From Streptomyces sp. SKN60 (GTDB taxonomy: Bacteria; Actinomycetota; Actinomycetes; Streptomycetales; Streptomycetaceae), in contig NZ_JAHTMW010000006.1 of NCBI RefSeq assembly GCF_026236535.1, forward strand, positions 186,001 to 250,000: 64,000 nt of DNA, written 5' to 3'. This document shows, piece after piece, positions 1 to 8,114 of this stretch (positions are counted from its first letter, which is position 1; each line of letters begins with the position of its first letter). A program made the translations under genes and the position numbers. The notes beneath the pieces are model-generated. The model worked only from the letters and a program-made list of their open reading frames with translations. It was not told the origin of the DNA and searched no databases.

Positions 1-87
1 CGGGACGTTGACCATCAGGGCCGCGCTGGTGAGCACGGCGCCCTGGACGACGTTCCTTCTGGAGACAGGCTTGTTGCTGTGGGACAC
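1..87 (-). CDS. N-terminus of a Tat-exported protein (cut by window start)
   Basis: Only the first 29 codons lie in the window, read leftwards from a GTG at 85-87. They give a short basic region with a twin-arginine stretch (VSRRNVVQGA), then a hydrophobic run (VLTSAALMV), the layout of a Tat export signal. A good ribosome-binding sequence (AGGGGGAG) lies six bases before the GTG, which supports the start. The mature protein is outside the window, so no function can be given. Many Tat substrates are cofactor-containing enzymes, but that is only family knowledge. The gene is divergent from the copper genes to the right. Confidence 0.5.
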   Translation of the reverse strand, partial: MSHSNKPVSRRNVVQGAVLTSAALMVNVP

Positions 88-290
88 GTCCGACTCCCCC
101 TGTGGTGTGGCAGGCGTCGAGAGCCTAGGGTGATCACCACCTCCTGTCTAGAGATTCATCGAATCAACGGGTTACAGTGAGGCGCGCGCCGTCCCGCTGC
201 CCGGACTGGCCTGTCTTCGCGCTGTTTTGACGTTCCGTCAGCATCCTTTCAAACCAGGCATGTCGACGTGTAGCCCGCAGGGGGGTGGGG

Positions 291-935
291 ATGAATCCGG
301 GTGTGCGCTCGCTGCCGGGAGCCGGCCTCGTCCGCGCCCTGCTCCTCACCTGGCTGAGCGTGGTGATGTCCGCCTGCGGCCACAGTGTGGCCACGGGAGC
401 GTCGCCCGCCTGGAGCGCGATCTCGGAGGGCGCTGCGGCCGTCACCCTCGTGGTGGCGCCCTTTGCCCGCCGTCGCCTGACCATGCCGATGGGCTCGGGC
501 GTTCTCGCCGTATCGCAGATCGGACTGCACGCCTTCTTCTCGGCCACGATGCCGGTGAGCCCGACGCCGCATTCCATGGGGACGATGAACCACGGTTTGA
601 CTCCCCTGCCCTGGACGACCGTTCTCCCCACGTTCCCGATGCTCTGCGGTCACCTCGTGGCGGCGGCCGGCGTCGCATGGCTGCTCCGCAGCGGCGACGC
701 GGCAGCGTCCCAGGTCCGCGAACTCGCCTGCCTTTACGGCTCCGATGTCGTCGCGTACGTACGGCGCATCCTCAACAGTCTGGTGCGACAGTGGTGTTGC
801 CACCCGACTGCACCCGTATCCGGTCTTCCGCGTGCTCTGTCCTGTCGGGCGGCAGCGCCCCTCGGCCCTCAGCTCCTCCTCTCACATGAGGTGACTCGAC
901 GCGGACCTCCGCGGTGGATGGCCGTCCTCGGCTGA
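291..935 (+). CDS. Small integral membrane protein of the copper cluster
   Basis: 214 residues with about three or four hydrophobic segments: one near residues 10-30 (LVRALLLTWLSVVMSACG), others around 45-60, 75-90 and 105-125. The middle is rich in Met and His (PHSMGTMNHG), compatible with copper contact. The C-terminal third is polar and Cys-containing. The ATG at 291 follows a G-rich ribosome-binding sequence; an in-frame GTG at 285 is possible but overlaps it. The gene lies 83 bases before ycnI and reads the same way, and similar membrane proteins are commonly found beside ycnI/copC in actinobacteria (recalled, not searched). A copper uptake or sensing role is inference from context only. 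Confidence 0.6.
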   Translation: MNPGVRSLPGAGLVRALLLTWLSVVMSACGHSVATGASPAWSAISEGAAAVTLVVAPFARRRLTMPMGSGVLAVSQIGLHAFFSATMPVSPTPHSMGTMNHGLTPLPWTTVLPTFPMLCGHLVAAAGVAWLLRSGDAAASQVRELACLYGSDVVAYVRRILNSLVRQWCCHPTAPVSGLPRALSCRAAAPLGPQLLLSHEVTRRGPPRWMAVLG

Positions 936-1018
936 CGTCGTCATCCATCCTTCCCGCCCCGGTACACGTGTGCCCTGCGAGGCACCGATCGGGGCCCTGC
1001 ACCAACGGAGTCACACCC

Positions 1019-1768
1019 ATGCGCACTTCCGCACGCCTCGGCATCCTCGCCGTGACCACGGTCGCCGGCCTCGCACTCGCCTCCTCCCCTGCCCTCGCCC
1101 ATGTGTCCGTCCAGCCGGAGGGCGCCGCCGCCAAGGGCGGCTATGCCACCGTGAACGTCAAGGTTCCCAACGAGCGGCCGAACGCCTCGACCACCAAGGT
1201 CGAGGTGTCGTTCCCCGCCGATCACCCACTGGCCTCGGTCATGCCGCAGGCGGTGCCCGGGTGGACCATCGAGGTGACCAGGACGAAGCTCGCCAAGCCG
1301 CTGACGCTGCACGGCAAGAGCATCACCGAGGCCGTCAGCAAGGTCACCTGGACCGCCACCGACAAGGGCATCCAGCCGGGCTACTTCCAGAAGTTCCCGC
1401 TGTCGCTCGGCCAACTGCCCGAGGACGCGGACGAACTCGTCCTCAAGGCGCTGCAGACGTACGACAACAAGGAGGTCGTACGCTGGATCGAGCCGCCGGT
1501 GGCGGGCCAGGAGGAGCCGGAGCATCCGGCCGCCGTACTGAAGCTCTCCGCGGCGGCCGACGACCACCACGGCGGGGCACCGGCTTCGAACGCGCCTTCC
1601 GCGAAGCCCTCCGGCAGTGACGACCACGACGCCGACAAGGCACAGGCACAGGCACACGACGACAGCGAGCACGGCACCGAGCGGTGGCTCGGCATCGCCG
1701 GGATCGTCCTGGGCGCGGCCGGACTCGGCACGGCCCTGGTCACGAGCCGTCGCCGCGGCAACGCCTGA
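1019..1768 (+). CDS. ycnI: YcnI family copper-binding envelope protein (DUF1775)
   Basis: 249 residues. A Sec signal peptide (residues 1-27) ends in SPALA so that the mature protein starts with His28 (HVSVQPEG); an N-terminal His is part of the copper site in the YcnI family. The DUF1775 beta-sandwich runs to about residue 175, followed by a His/Asp-rich linker (DDHHGG, DDHDADK) and a C-terminal membrane helix (about 222-241) ending in RRRG, so the domain sits outside the membrane. The ATG at 1019 follows ACGGAG. It is 15 bases upstream of the CopC-CopD gene and almost surely cotranscribed, which supports periplasmic-side copper handling. The His-rich linker may bind metal as well. Confidence 0.9.
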   Translation: MRTSARLGILAVTTVAGLALASSPALAHVSVQPEGAAAKGGYATVNVKVPNERPNASTTKVEVSFPADHPLASVMPQAVPGWTIEVTRTKLAKPLTLHGKSITEAVSKVTWTATDKGIQPGYFQKFPLSLGQLPEDADELVLKALQTYDNKEVVRWIEPPVAGQEEPEHPAAVLKLSAAADDHHGGAPASNAPSAKPSGSDDHDADKAQAQAHDDSEHGTERWLGIAGIVLGAAGLGTALVTSRRRGNA

Positions 1769-1783
1769 TCCGGAAAGGCTGCC

Positions 1784-3463
1784 ATGACGGTCACCGTCTC
1801 CCGCGCGCGCCGCTGGGTCGTCGTCCTGCTGGCCGGTCTGGGCCTGCTCGTCGCCGGGGCCCCTCCGGCCGACGCCCACGCCGTGCTCACCGGCAGTACG
1901 CCCGCGCGCGGGGCGGTGGTCGCCGAAGCCCCGTCCCGGGTGGTGCTGACCTTCACCGAGGAGATCGCACTCAGCGCCGACGCCGTGCGCGTCCTTGATC
2001 CCACCGGCCGGCGGGTGGACGATGCGCGGCCTGTCGAGGAAGGCGGTGGCTCGTACGCGGTCGGCCTGCGGGAGAAGTTGCAGCGCGGGACGTACACGGT
2101 GGCGTACCAGGTGGTGTCCGCCGACAGCCACCCGGTGGCAGGGGCGTTCACGTTCTCCGTGGGCGCCCCGTCGGCGACGTCCGCCGGCGCGGTGCCGACC
2201 GTGCGCGATCCGGATGCCGGCCCCGTCGGGTGGGCCTACGCGGCAGCGCGCTTCGGCGCGTACGCCGGGATGGTTCTCTTGACGGGTGCCGTCTGCTTCC
2301 TGCTGGTGTGCCGGCCGCAGGGACGGGAGCGTCGCCTGACGCGCCATGCGGTGGTGGTGGGATGGTCGGTGCTGCTCGCGTGCACGCTCGCCCTGCTCGT
2401 ACTCCGGGGCGCGTACACCGGCTCCGGGAAGCTCGGGGATGTCGCCGATGTCGCGCTACTCGGCGAGGTCTGGGGAACCAAGGCGGGTGTGCTCTTCAGT
2501 GTGCGCGTGGGGTTGCTGGCAGCCTGCGCCGTGGTGTGGATCCGGTGGCGGAAGGCACCCGCGGAGGCTTCGCGCCGTGTCGCGGTCGTCACCGCACTGC
2601 CCCTGGGAACCGCGCTCGCCTGGACCTGGGCCGGCGCCGAGCATGCCTCGGCGGGGTTGCAGACCGCTGTCGCCGTACCCGTCGATGTGGTGCATCTGCT
2701 GGCGGCCGGCACATGGATCGGCGGGTTGTGCGTCCTGGCCCTCGCGTTGAGGCGAGTCGACGCTCTGCCCGCGGAGGTGGTGGCCCGGTTCTCGCGCGTC
2801 GCGCTCGTCAGCGTGGGCGTTCTCGTGGTCACCGGGCTCTATCAGTCGTGGCGCCAGGTGGGTACGCTGCCCGGCCTGACCGAGACCGGCTTCGGTCTCC
2901 TGCTGCTCGCCAAGGCGGGCGGGGTTGCACTGCTGCTCTGCCTCGGCTACGTCTCACGCCGCTGGACCGCCCGTCTGGCGGACGGCCCCACCCCGCGGCG
3001 GACTCTCCGGCGCCGGGTGGCGACGGAGGCCGTCCTCGGGGTGGCCGTTCTGGCGGTCACCACGGTTCTGACCACCACAGAACCCGCGCGTTCCGAGCAA
3101 TCGGCGACGAAGGCAGAGGCCATTGCCGTGGTGTCCATCGAGGCCCCGTTCGACACCGGCGGCCCCCGGGGGAAGGGGAAGGCCGACATCGTCGTGGATC
3201 CCGGACGGGTCGGCGCCAACGCGTTCCATGTGACCGTGACCGACCCGGCCGGCGGGCTCATCGACGTGCCCGAGGTACGGGCGACCCTGACGTCGTCCGA
3301 AGGCATCGGCCCCCTGCCGGTCCCCGTGCGACGCGCGTCCGAAGGCCACTGGACCGTCTCCGGCTTCCAGGTGCCGACGCCGGGCGCCTGGGAGCTGGCG
3401 CTGACCGTACGGACCTCCGACGTCGATCAGATCACGCTGCGTCGTCCGCTCGATGTCCGCTGA
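1784..3463 (+). CDS. copCD: CopC-CopD fusion, copper binding and import protein
   Basis: 559 residues. A signal peptide (1-31) ends in ADA and exposes His32 (HAVLTGSTP), the first ligand of the CopC copper site; the CopC domain runs to about residue 128 and includes the second conserved His (SADSHPVAG). A stretch of about eight membrane helices follows (roughly 145-430), matching CopD, then an extracytoplasmic C-terminal beta-rich domain (about 445-559). Fusion of CopC to CopD is usual in actinobacteria. Together with YcnI it is expected to bind copper outside the membrane and pass it inwards. Its 3' end overlaps the convergent arsC gene by 32 bases. Confidence 0.9.
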   Translation: MTVTVSRARRWVVVLLAGLGLLVAGAPPADAHAVLTGSTPARGAVVAEAPSRVVLTFTEEIALSADAVRVLDPTGRRVDDARPVEEGGGSYAVGLREKLQRGTYTVAYQVVSADSHPVAGAFTFSVGAPSATSAGAVPTVRDPDAGPVGWAYAAARFGAYAGMVLLTGAVCFLLVCRPQGRERRLTRHAVVVGWSVLLACTLALLVLRGAYTGSGKLGDVADVALLGEVWGTKAGVLFSVRVGLLAACAVVWIRWRKAPAEASRRVAVVTALPLGTALAWTWAGAEHASAGLQTAVAVPVDVVHLLAAGTWIGGLCVLALALRRVDALPAEVVARFSRVALVSVGVLVVTGLYQSWRQVGTLPGLTETGFGLLLLAKAGGVALLLCLGYVSRRWTARLADGPTPRRTLRRRVATEAVLGVAVLAVTTVLTTTEPARSEQSATKAEAIAVVSIEAPFDTGGPRGKGKADIVVDPGRVGANAFHVTVTDPAGGLIDVPEVRATLTSSEGIGPLPVPVRRASEGHWTVSGFQVPTPGAWELALTVRTSDVDQITLRRPLDVR

Positions 3464-3905
3464 CGTCCGCGTCGTGGCCGTCGTAGGGGTTGGACGCCCT
3501 CCCGTCGATCTCGGCGACGAGGTCCGCGACGCGCTCCTTGATCTCGTCGCGTATCCGGCGCACGACGTCGAGGTCCTGGCCCGCCGGGTCCTGCAGCGCC
3601 CAGTCGCGGTACTGCTTCCCCGGGAAGACGGGGCAGGTGTCGCCGCAGCCCATGGTGATCACGTAGTCGCTGGCCTTCACCATCTCCGGGGTCAGCACGC
3701 GCGGGGTGAGACCGACCAGGTCGATGTCCACCTCGGCCATCGCGGCGACAGCCTGGGGGTTGATCTGGTCAGCGGGCAGGGTGCCGGCGGAGCGGACCTC
3801 GACGCGCCCCCGGGACAGGTGCTGGAGCCAGGCGGCGGCCATCTGCGAGCGGCCGGCGTTGTGGACGCAGACGAATAGGACGGTAGCGCGGGGGACGGTG
3901 GCCAT
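3432..3905 (-). CDS. arsC: Arsenate reductase, low-molecular-weight phosphatase type
   Basis: 157 residues. The phosphatase-like P-loop C13-x5-R19 (CVHNAGRS) holds the nucleophilic cysteine. Cys87 and Cys91 in GCGDTCPVFPG are the resolving pair of the thiol-cascade ArsC family, and the catalytic Asp sits in QDPAG near residue 107. It reduces arsenate to arsenite for export by Acr3. Whether thioredoxin or mycothiol is the electron donor cannot be told from sequence. The ATG at 3905 has GAGGA upstream; a longer reading up to 4097 adds an unlikely Arg/His/Pro-rich tail and was rejected. It is divergent from arsR, with a 122-base shared promoter region. Confidence 0.92.
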   Translation of the reverse strand: MATVPRATVLFVCVHNAGRSQMAAAWLQHLSRGRVEVRSAGTLPADQINPQAVAAMAEVDIDLVGLTPRVLTPEMVKASDYVITMGCGDTCPVFPGKQYRDWALQDPAGQDLDVVRRIRDEIKERVADLVAEIDGRASNPYDGHDADVSGHRADDAA

Positions 3906-4027
3906 GTCGATCCTCGGGTGGTGCGGATGGTGCCTGGGGTGAGGAGGGGTGGCATGCGAACCGGAACCCTGCAGGAGAATGGGGAAAGCGGTCGCCGCGA
4001 CACCCCCGAGCATGAGAGTATCAGTAC

Positions 4028-4339
4028 ATGCTGACATCAGTCGACAGTGACGTATTGAAGGTGCTGGCCGACCCCTTGCGCCTTCAGATCGTGACACTGC
4101 TGGCGCGCGAGTCCCTCTGCACGACCCACCTGGTCGAGGAGACGGGAGCGCGGCAGACCAACCTGTCCAACCATCTGAAGGTGCTGCGCGAGGCGGGCCT
4201 CGTCGACACCGAGCCCTGCGGCCGGTGGACGTACTACCGCCTCAAGCCCGAGGCACTGTCGGCGCTCGCCGGCGAGCTGACCCACCTCGCGGCAGTGGCG
4301 CAGGAGACCGCCGGAAGCGGCCGCAAGCGGAGCTGCTGA
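4028..4339 (+). CDS. arsR: ArsR family metal-responsive repressor
   Basis: 103 residues, the usual ArsR/SmtB size. Residues 5-80 form the winged helix (VLADPLRLQIVTLL, then HTH TNLSNHLKVLREAGLV and the wing GRWTYYRL). Cysteines are at about 33, 60 and the C-terminal end. Cys33 lies in the helix before the HTH, near the usual ArsR metal site, but the classic ELCVCDL signature is only loosely kept (ESLCTTHL). It probably represses itself, arsC and acr3 until arsenite binds. The sequence CTGACATCA occurs at its start codon, at its stop codon and in the inverted repeat just downstream, which suggests autoregulation. Confidence 0.9.
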   Translation: MLTSVDSDVLKVLADPLRLQIVTLLARESLCTTHLVEETGARQTNLSNHLKVLREAGLVDTEPCGRWTYYRLKPEALSALAGELTHLAAVAQETAGSGRKRSC

Positions 4340-4348
4340 CATCAACAG

Positions 4349-4380
4349 GAACTGACATCATCGAAAGCTGGTGTCAGTTC
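4349..4380 (+). promoter_or_regulatory. Inverted repeat between arsR and acr3, probable ArsR operator
   Basis: GAACTGACATCA and TGGTGTCAGTTC form 12-base arms with one mismatch around an 8-base loop. The left arm contains the third copy of CTGACATCA in 330 bases (others at 4031-4039 and 4336-4344). Position and sharing of the motif favour an ArsR operator with a promoter for acr3. A weak terminator for arsR is the alternative. Confidence 0.55.
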
Positions 4381-4404
4381 TCAATGATGTGAGAGCATCC
4401 CCTC

Positions 4405-4470
4405 ATGCTCACCTCAGTCGAGGCCGATGCGTTCACGAAGACCGGCTCCTTCCCGAGGCGGCGCCCGTGA
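4405..4470 (+). pseudogene. N-terminal remnant of a second ArsR gene, coupled to acr3
   Basis: A 21-codon frame starts MLTSVEADAF, nearly the same as the arsR start MLTSVDSDVL, then diverges to a short unrelated tail and stops at TGA 4468-4470. That stop overlaps the GTG of acr3 at 4467 (GTGA). The simplest reading is a tandem arsR copy that lost its body by deletion but kept promoter, start and translational coupling to acr3. It could still be translated as a short upstream peptide. Confidence 0.5.
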
Positions 4471-5543
4471 CGCTCACCGACCCGGACACAACCTCCACAA
4501 CAGCCCTCACCAAGCGGCTGTCGACCCTCGACCGCTACCTGGCGGTCTGGATCCTTCTCGCGATGGCTGCCGGCCTGCTCCTGGGACGGCTCGTCCCAGG
4601 ACTGAGCGGCGCTCTCGCCTCGGTCGAGGTCGGTGGAATCTCGCTGCCCATCGCCGTCGGACTGCTCGTGATGATGTACCCGGTGCTCGCGAAGGTGCGT
4701 TACGACCGCCTCGACGCCGTCACGGGCGACCGCCGGCTCATGGTCTCCTCGCTGGTCGTCAACTGGATCGTCGGCCCGGCGGTCATGTTCGCCCTCGCCT
4801 GGGTCTTCCTGCCCGATCTCCCCGAGTACCGCACCGGGTTGATCATCGTGGGTCTCGCCCGCTGTATCGCGATGGTCATCATCTGGAACGACCTCGCCTG
4901 CGGCGACCGGGAGGCAGCCGCCGTCCTCGTCGTCCTCAACTCCTTCTTCCAGGTGGTGGCGTTCGGCCTTCTGGGCTGGTTCTACCTCGACCTCCTGCCG
5001 CGGTGGCTGGGGCTCGGTGACGGCCAGGGCCTGGACGTCTCACCGTGGCAGATCGCGCTCAACGTCCTCGTCTTCCTCGGCGTGCCCCTGCTGGCCGGCT
5101 TCCTCACCCGCCGGATCGGCGAGCGGAGACTGGGCAGGGAGGGGTACGAGCAGAAGTTCCTGCCCCGCGTCGGCCCCTGGGCGCTCTACGGCCTGCTGTT
5201 CACGATCGTCGTGTTGTTCGCCCTCCAGGGGAGGACGGTGACGTCGCAGCCGCTCGACGTGGCGCGCATCGCCCTTCCGCTCCTGGTCTACTTCGCGGTG
5301 ATGTTCTTCGGCTCCTTCGCGCTCGGCAAGGCCGTGGGGCTGCCGTACGACCGCACCGCGACCCTCGCCTTCACCGCGGCAGGCAACAACTTCGAGCTCG
5401 CCATCGCCGTCGCAATCGGCACGTTCGGCCTCGCCTCGGGACAGGCCCTGTCCGGAGTCGTCGGCCCGCTGATCGAAGTGCCCGTGCTCGTCGGCCTGGT
5501 CTATGTCTCCCTCGCCCTGCGGAGGCGCTTCGAGCGGACGTAG
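4467..5543 (+). CDS. acr3: Arsenite efflux permease, ACR3 family
   Basis: 358 residues with about ten membrane helices. Helix 4 holds the conserved Cys133 in GLARCIAMV, essential for arsenite transport in ACR3 proteins, followed by the family stretch WNDLACGD; a later conserved segment is GNNFELAIAVAI. It exports arsenite across the cytoplasmic membrane and completes the pathway begun by ArsC. The GTG at 4467 is preceded by GAGGCGG and overlaps the stop of the arsR remnant. The reading could be extended to 4371, but the extra residues are unlike ACR3 and include the remnant region in another frame. Confidence 0.92.
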   Translation: MTLTDPDTTSTTALTKRLSTLDRYLAVWILLAMAAGLLLGRLVPGLSGALASVEVGGISLPIAVGLLVMMYPVLAKVRYDRLDAVTGDRRLMVSSLVVNWIVGPAVMFALAWVFLPDLPEYRTGLIIVGLARCIAMVIIWNDLACGDREAAAVLVVLNSFFQVVAFGLLGWFYLDLLPRWLGLGDGQGLDVSPWQIALNVLVFLGVPLLAGFLTRRIGERRLGREGYEQKFLPRVGPWALYGLLFTIVVLFALQGRTVTSQPLDVARIALPLLVYFAVMFFGSFALGKAVGLPYDRTATLAFTAAGNNFELAIAVAIGTFGLASGQALSGVVGPLIEVPVLVGLVYVSLALRRRFERT

Positions 5544-5622
5544 CTCCTGCGCGGAAACGACGGGTGGGCGGCCGGCGCAGCGCGCCGACCGCCCACCGGG
5601 AGAGCTGCTGCCCTCCGAACGA

Positions 5623-6312
5623 TCAACCCACCGGAGCAGGGCTCGGCACCGCCACGGGCGGGTCCAACTGCACCGTCTTGTCACAGAGTCGCGCGACCTG
5701 CGCGGGGTCGTGCGACACCAGCAGGACGGTCCGGCGACCGCGCAGAGCGGCCACGGACTCCTCGACGGTGTCCCGGCTGCGCTCGTCCAGGGCGCTCGTC
5801 GGCTCGTCGAGGAGCAGAGCGGCCGGCTCCAGGGCCAGGGCACGTGCGAGACACAGTCGCTGGCGCTGGCCGGCGGACAGGTTCTGGGCCGGAGAGTCGA
5901 GCCGGTCGCAGACCTCCTTCCACAGGCCTGCCTCGTTCAGGGCCTCTTCGGCCCGGTCCCGCAGGGTCTCGCGGGAGGCCCGCATGACGTGCCGGATCCC
6001 GAAGAGGGCATTGTCGAGGATGCTGCCGCCGAAGACGACCGGCGTCTGCGGCACGAGGACGACCTTGGTCCTGAGGTCGGCGTCGCCCTTCCGGGCTGCG
6101 ATCGGCCGCCCGAGCACCTCAAGGTGCCCGTCCCGGGTGAGCCCGGCGGGAAGGAGGTCGACGAGCGCGCGCAGCACCGTCGACTTGCCGGCGCCCGACG
6201 GCCCGCAGAGGCCGGTGGTCGACCCCTGCTCCAGGCCGAAGGAGACGGGTCCGACGAGGGTCTTCTCCCGGTCCCGTACCCGGAGTTCTCGTACAGCGAT
6301 TACGTGGTCCAT
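5623..6312 (-). CDS. pstB: ABC transporter ATPase, PstB-like
   Basis: 229 residues with all ABC landmarks: Walker A GPSGAGKST near residue 37, signature LSAGQRQRL, Walker B ALLLDEPTSALDE and the switch His in VSHD. It is somewhat short for PstB (usually about 255-260). It overlaps the 3' end of the PstC-PstA gene by 13 bases and must energise that permease. The substrate is phosphate by family, but this set could prefer phosphate over arsenate, as its neighbours suggest. No phoU gene follows. The ATG at 6312 starts MDHVIAVREL, where the ABC fold begins. Confidence 0.85.
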   Translation of the reverse strand: MDHVIAVRELRVRDREKTLVGPVSFGLEQGSTTGLCGPSGAGKSTVLRALVDLLPAGLTRDGHLEVLGRPIAARKGDADLRTKVVLVPQTPVVFGGSILDNALFGIRHVMRASRETLRDRAEEALNEAGLWKEVCDRLDSPAQNLSAGQRQRLCLARALALEPAALLLDEPTSALDERSRDTVEESVAALRGRRTVLLVSHDPAQVARLCDKTVQLDPPVAVPSPAPVG

Positions 6313-8111
6313 CGCTCCCCCTCGAAGCGGTTGCGCAGCGCGACCGCCGCGCAGAGCAGTACAGCCGTGATGAGCACCAGGACCAGCGCGCTGCCCCACG
6401 CCTGCGAGACCGCCTGCGGGTCGCCCGAGTCCTGGGACAGGGTGAAGATGTGCGTGGGCAGGGCCTGCACGGGGGCGTTCACGATGCCGCCGGGCAGCGC
6501 CGGTGCGCCGAAGAACACCGTGGCGGTGAACAGCAGCGGTGCGGTCTCCCCCGCGGCACGGGCGAGGCCGAGCAGGAGCCCGGTGAGCGTGGCCGGCCAG
6601 GCGTACGGAACGACCACGGACCGGACGTACTGGGCGCGCGAAAGGCCGAGCGCCAGTGCGCTCTCGGTCATCTCCACGGGCATGCCGCTGACCCGGCCTG
6701 CCGTGGTGAGCGCGACCACGGGTACGACCACCGGCACGAGCACGATGGCGCCGGCCAGCCACGACCGGCCCCAGCCCATGGTGCTGCAGATGATCACGAA
6801 CCCGGCGAGGCCGAGGAGGATGGTCGGCGTCCCGCCCACCACCACGGTCACCGTCTGCAGGATGCGCCCGGCGCGGGCGGAGGCGTAGACGCCGAGCAGG
6901 ATGCCGGCCCCGAACCCGAGGGGCAGCGAGATGAGCCCCGTGGTGATGACGAGAAGGAGCGTGCCGAGGATCTGGTCGCTCACCCCGCCGCCTGCCGAAC
7001 CGGCCGCGGAGGTGAACCAGAACGACGGGGCGAAGGCCGCGCTCCCCCGTGTCGCGAGGATGGCGAGCATGGCCACGAGCAGGGCGCCGGGCAGCAGGAG
7101 CGCCCCCACGCGCAACCACCCCACGGCTTTGTCGAGCTCTCCGCGCATCCTCGCGGACTGCCGCTTCCGGCTCCCCCGGGCCGGCGAACCCGAGCTCGAC
7201 GAGCGCCGGATGCCCCACACGGTGGAAGCGGCGACCAGGGCGAGAAGGATGACTCCCAGGCCGCATACCGCGGCGAAGTAAGGGCCGGACGTGCCGGCCA
7301 GAACCGGCTCAGGTCCCGCCAGCTTGGTGGTGAGCGTCTGTCCGGGATGGACCAGCGAGTCGAGCAGCTCGCCGAATGACGTGGGCAGTCTGCCGTCCGC
7401 CCTTCCCACGACCAGGAACACGGCGATCGCCTCGCCGAGGGCCCGGGCGAGGCCAAGCAGCACACCGGCCCGCATCCCCTGCCGGGCCTGCGGCAGCACA
7501 GCGGACCGGACGACTTCGCGCCGCGTGAGCCCCAGGGAGTAGGCGGCCTCGCGATACCGGTCCGGTACGGCCGACAACGCGTCCACGCTCACGGCCACGA
7601 TCGTGGGCGTGATCATGACGGCCAGGACGATTCCGGCCGCCAGGAGACTGTCACCGCCCGGCACGTCCCCGATCCACGCGATGAGCGGGCGCACCGCCAT
7701 GATGCCGATGAGGCCGTACACGATGGACGGGACGGCCGCGAGCAGCTCCACGCTCATGCGCAGGGGCCGGGCGAGCCGGGGCGGCAGGTACTCCGAGAGC
7801 GCGATGGCCCCCGCCCAGCCGACCGGCACGGCGAGCACCAGCGAGATGAGGCACACGACGGCCGAGCCGTAGATCATGGCCAGGCCGCCGAAGACGGAGT
7901 CGGTCGGACTCCACATCGACTCGGCCAGGAGGTCGATCCAGTCGACGGTGCCGCTGAGCAGGCCGACACCGAGGTAGCCGATGAGCACCAGCATGACGCC
8001 GGCGACGGAGACCGTGCCGGCGCCCACCCAGGCCCACACCCACCGAGAGGGGTGCGGGCGAGGTGCTGTGTCCGGTGCGGCAGGCTGCCGCACCAGCGTC
8101 TTCACGGTCAC
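6300..8111 (-). CDS. pstCA: Fused PstC-PstA permease of a phosphate-type ABC transporter
   Basis: 603 residues containing two complete permease halves. The first (about 25-300) carries the coupling loop near YREAAYSLGLTRREVV; the second (about 325-600) carries MTESALALGLSRAQYV. Each has around six membrane helices, and an Arg/Ser-rich linker (residues 305-325) joins them. PstC and PstA are normally separate proteins, so this is a fusion of both membrane subunits. It starts with GTG three bases after the pstS stop and overlaps pstB, so the three genes form one operon. High-affinity phosphate import is the family role. Confidence 0.85.
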   Translation of the reverse strand: MTVKTLVRQPAAPDTAPRPHPSRWVWAWVGAGTVSVAGVMLVLIGYLGVGLLSGTVDWIDLLAESMWSPTDSVFGGLAMIYGSAVVCLISLVLAVPVGWAGAIALSEYLPPRLARPLRMSVELLAAVPSIVYGLIGIMAVRPLIAWIGDVPGGDSLLAAGIVLAVMITPTIVAVSVDALSAVPDRYREAAYSLGLTRREVVRSAVLPQARQGMRAGVLLGLARALGEAIAVFLVVGRADGRLPTSFGELLDSLVHPGQTLTTKLAGPEPVLAGTSGPYFAAVCGLGVILLALVAASTVWGIRRSSSSGSPARGSRKRQSARMRGELDKAVGWLRVGALLLPGALLVAMLAILATRGSAAFAPSFWFTSAAGSAGGGVSDQILGTLLLVITTGLISLPLGFGAGILLGVYASARAGRILQTVTVVVGGTPTILLGLAGFVIICSTMGWGRSWLAGAIVLVPVVVPVVALTTAGRVSGMPVEMTESALALGLSRAQYVRSVVVPYAWPATLTGLLLGLARAAGETAPLLFTATVFFGAPALPGGIVNAPVQALPTHIFTLSQDSGDPQAVSQAWGSALVLVLITAVLLCAAVALRNRFEGERWTT

Positions 8112-8114
8112 GGG

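Noticed and set aside
4371..4466. Longer N-terminus for Acr3
   Set aside because: The added residues are unlike ACR3 proteins, pass through the operator and arsR remnant, and the GTG at 4467 has its own ribosome site.
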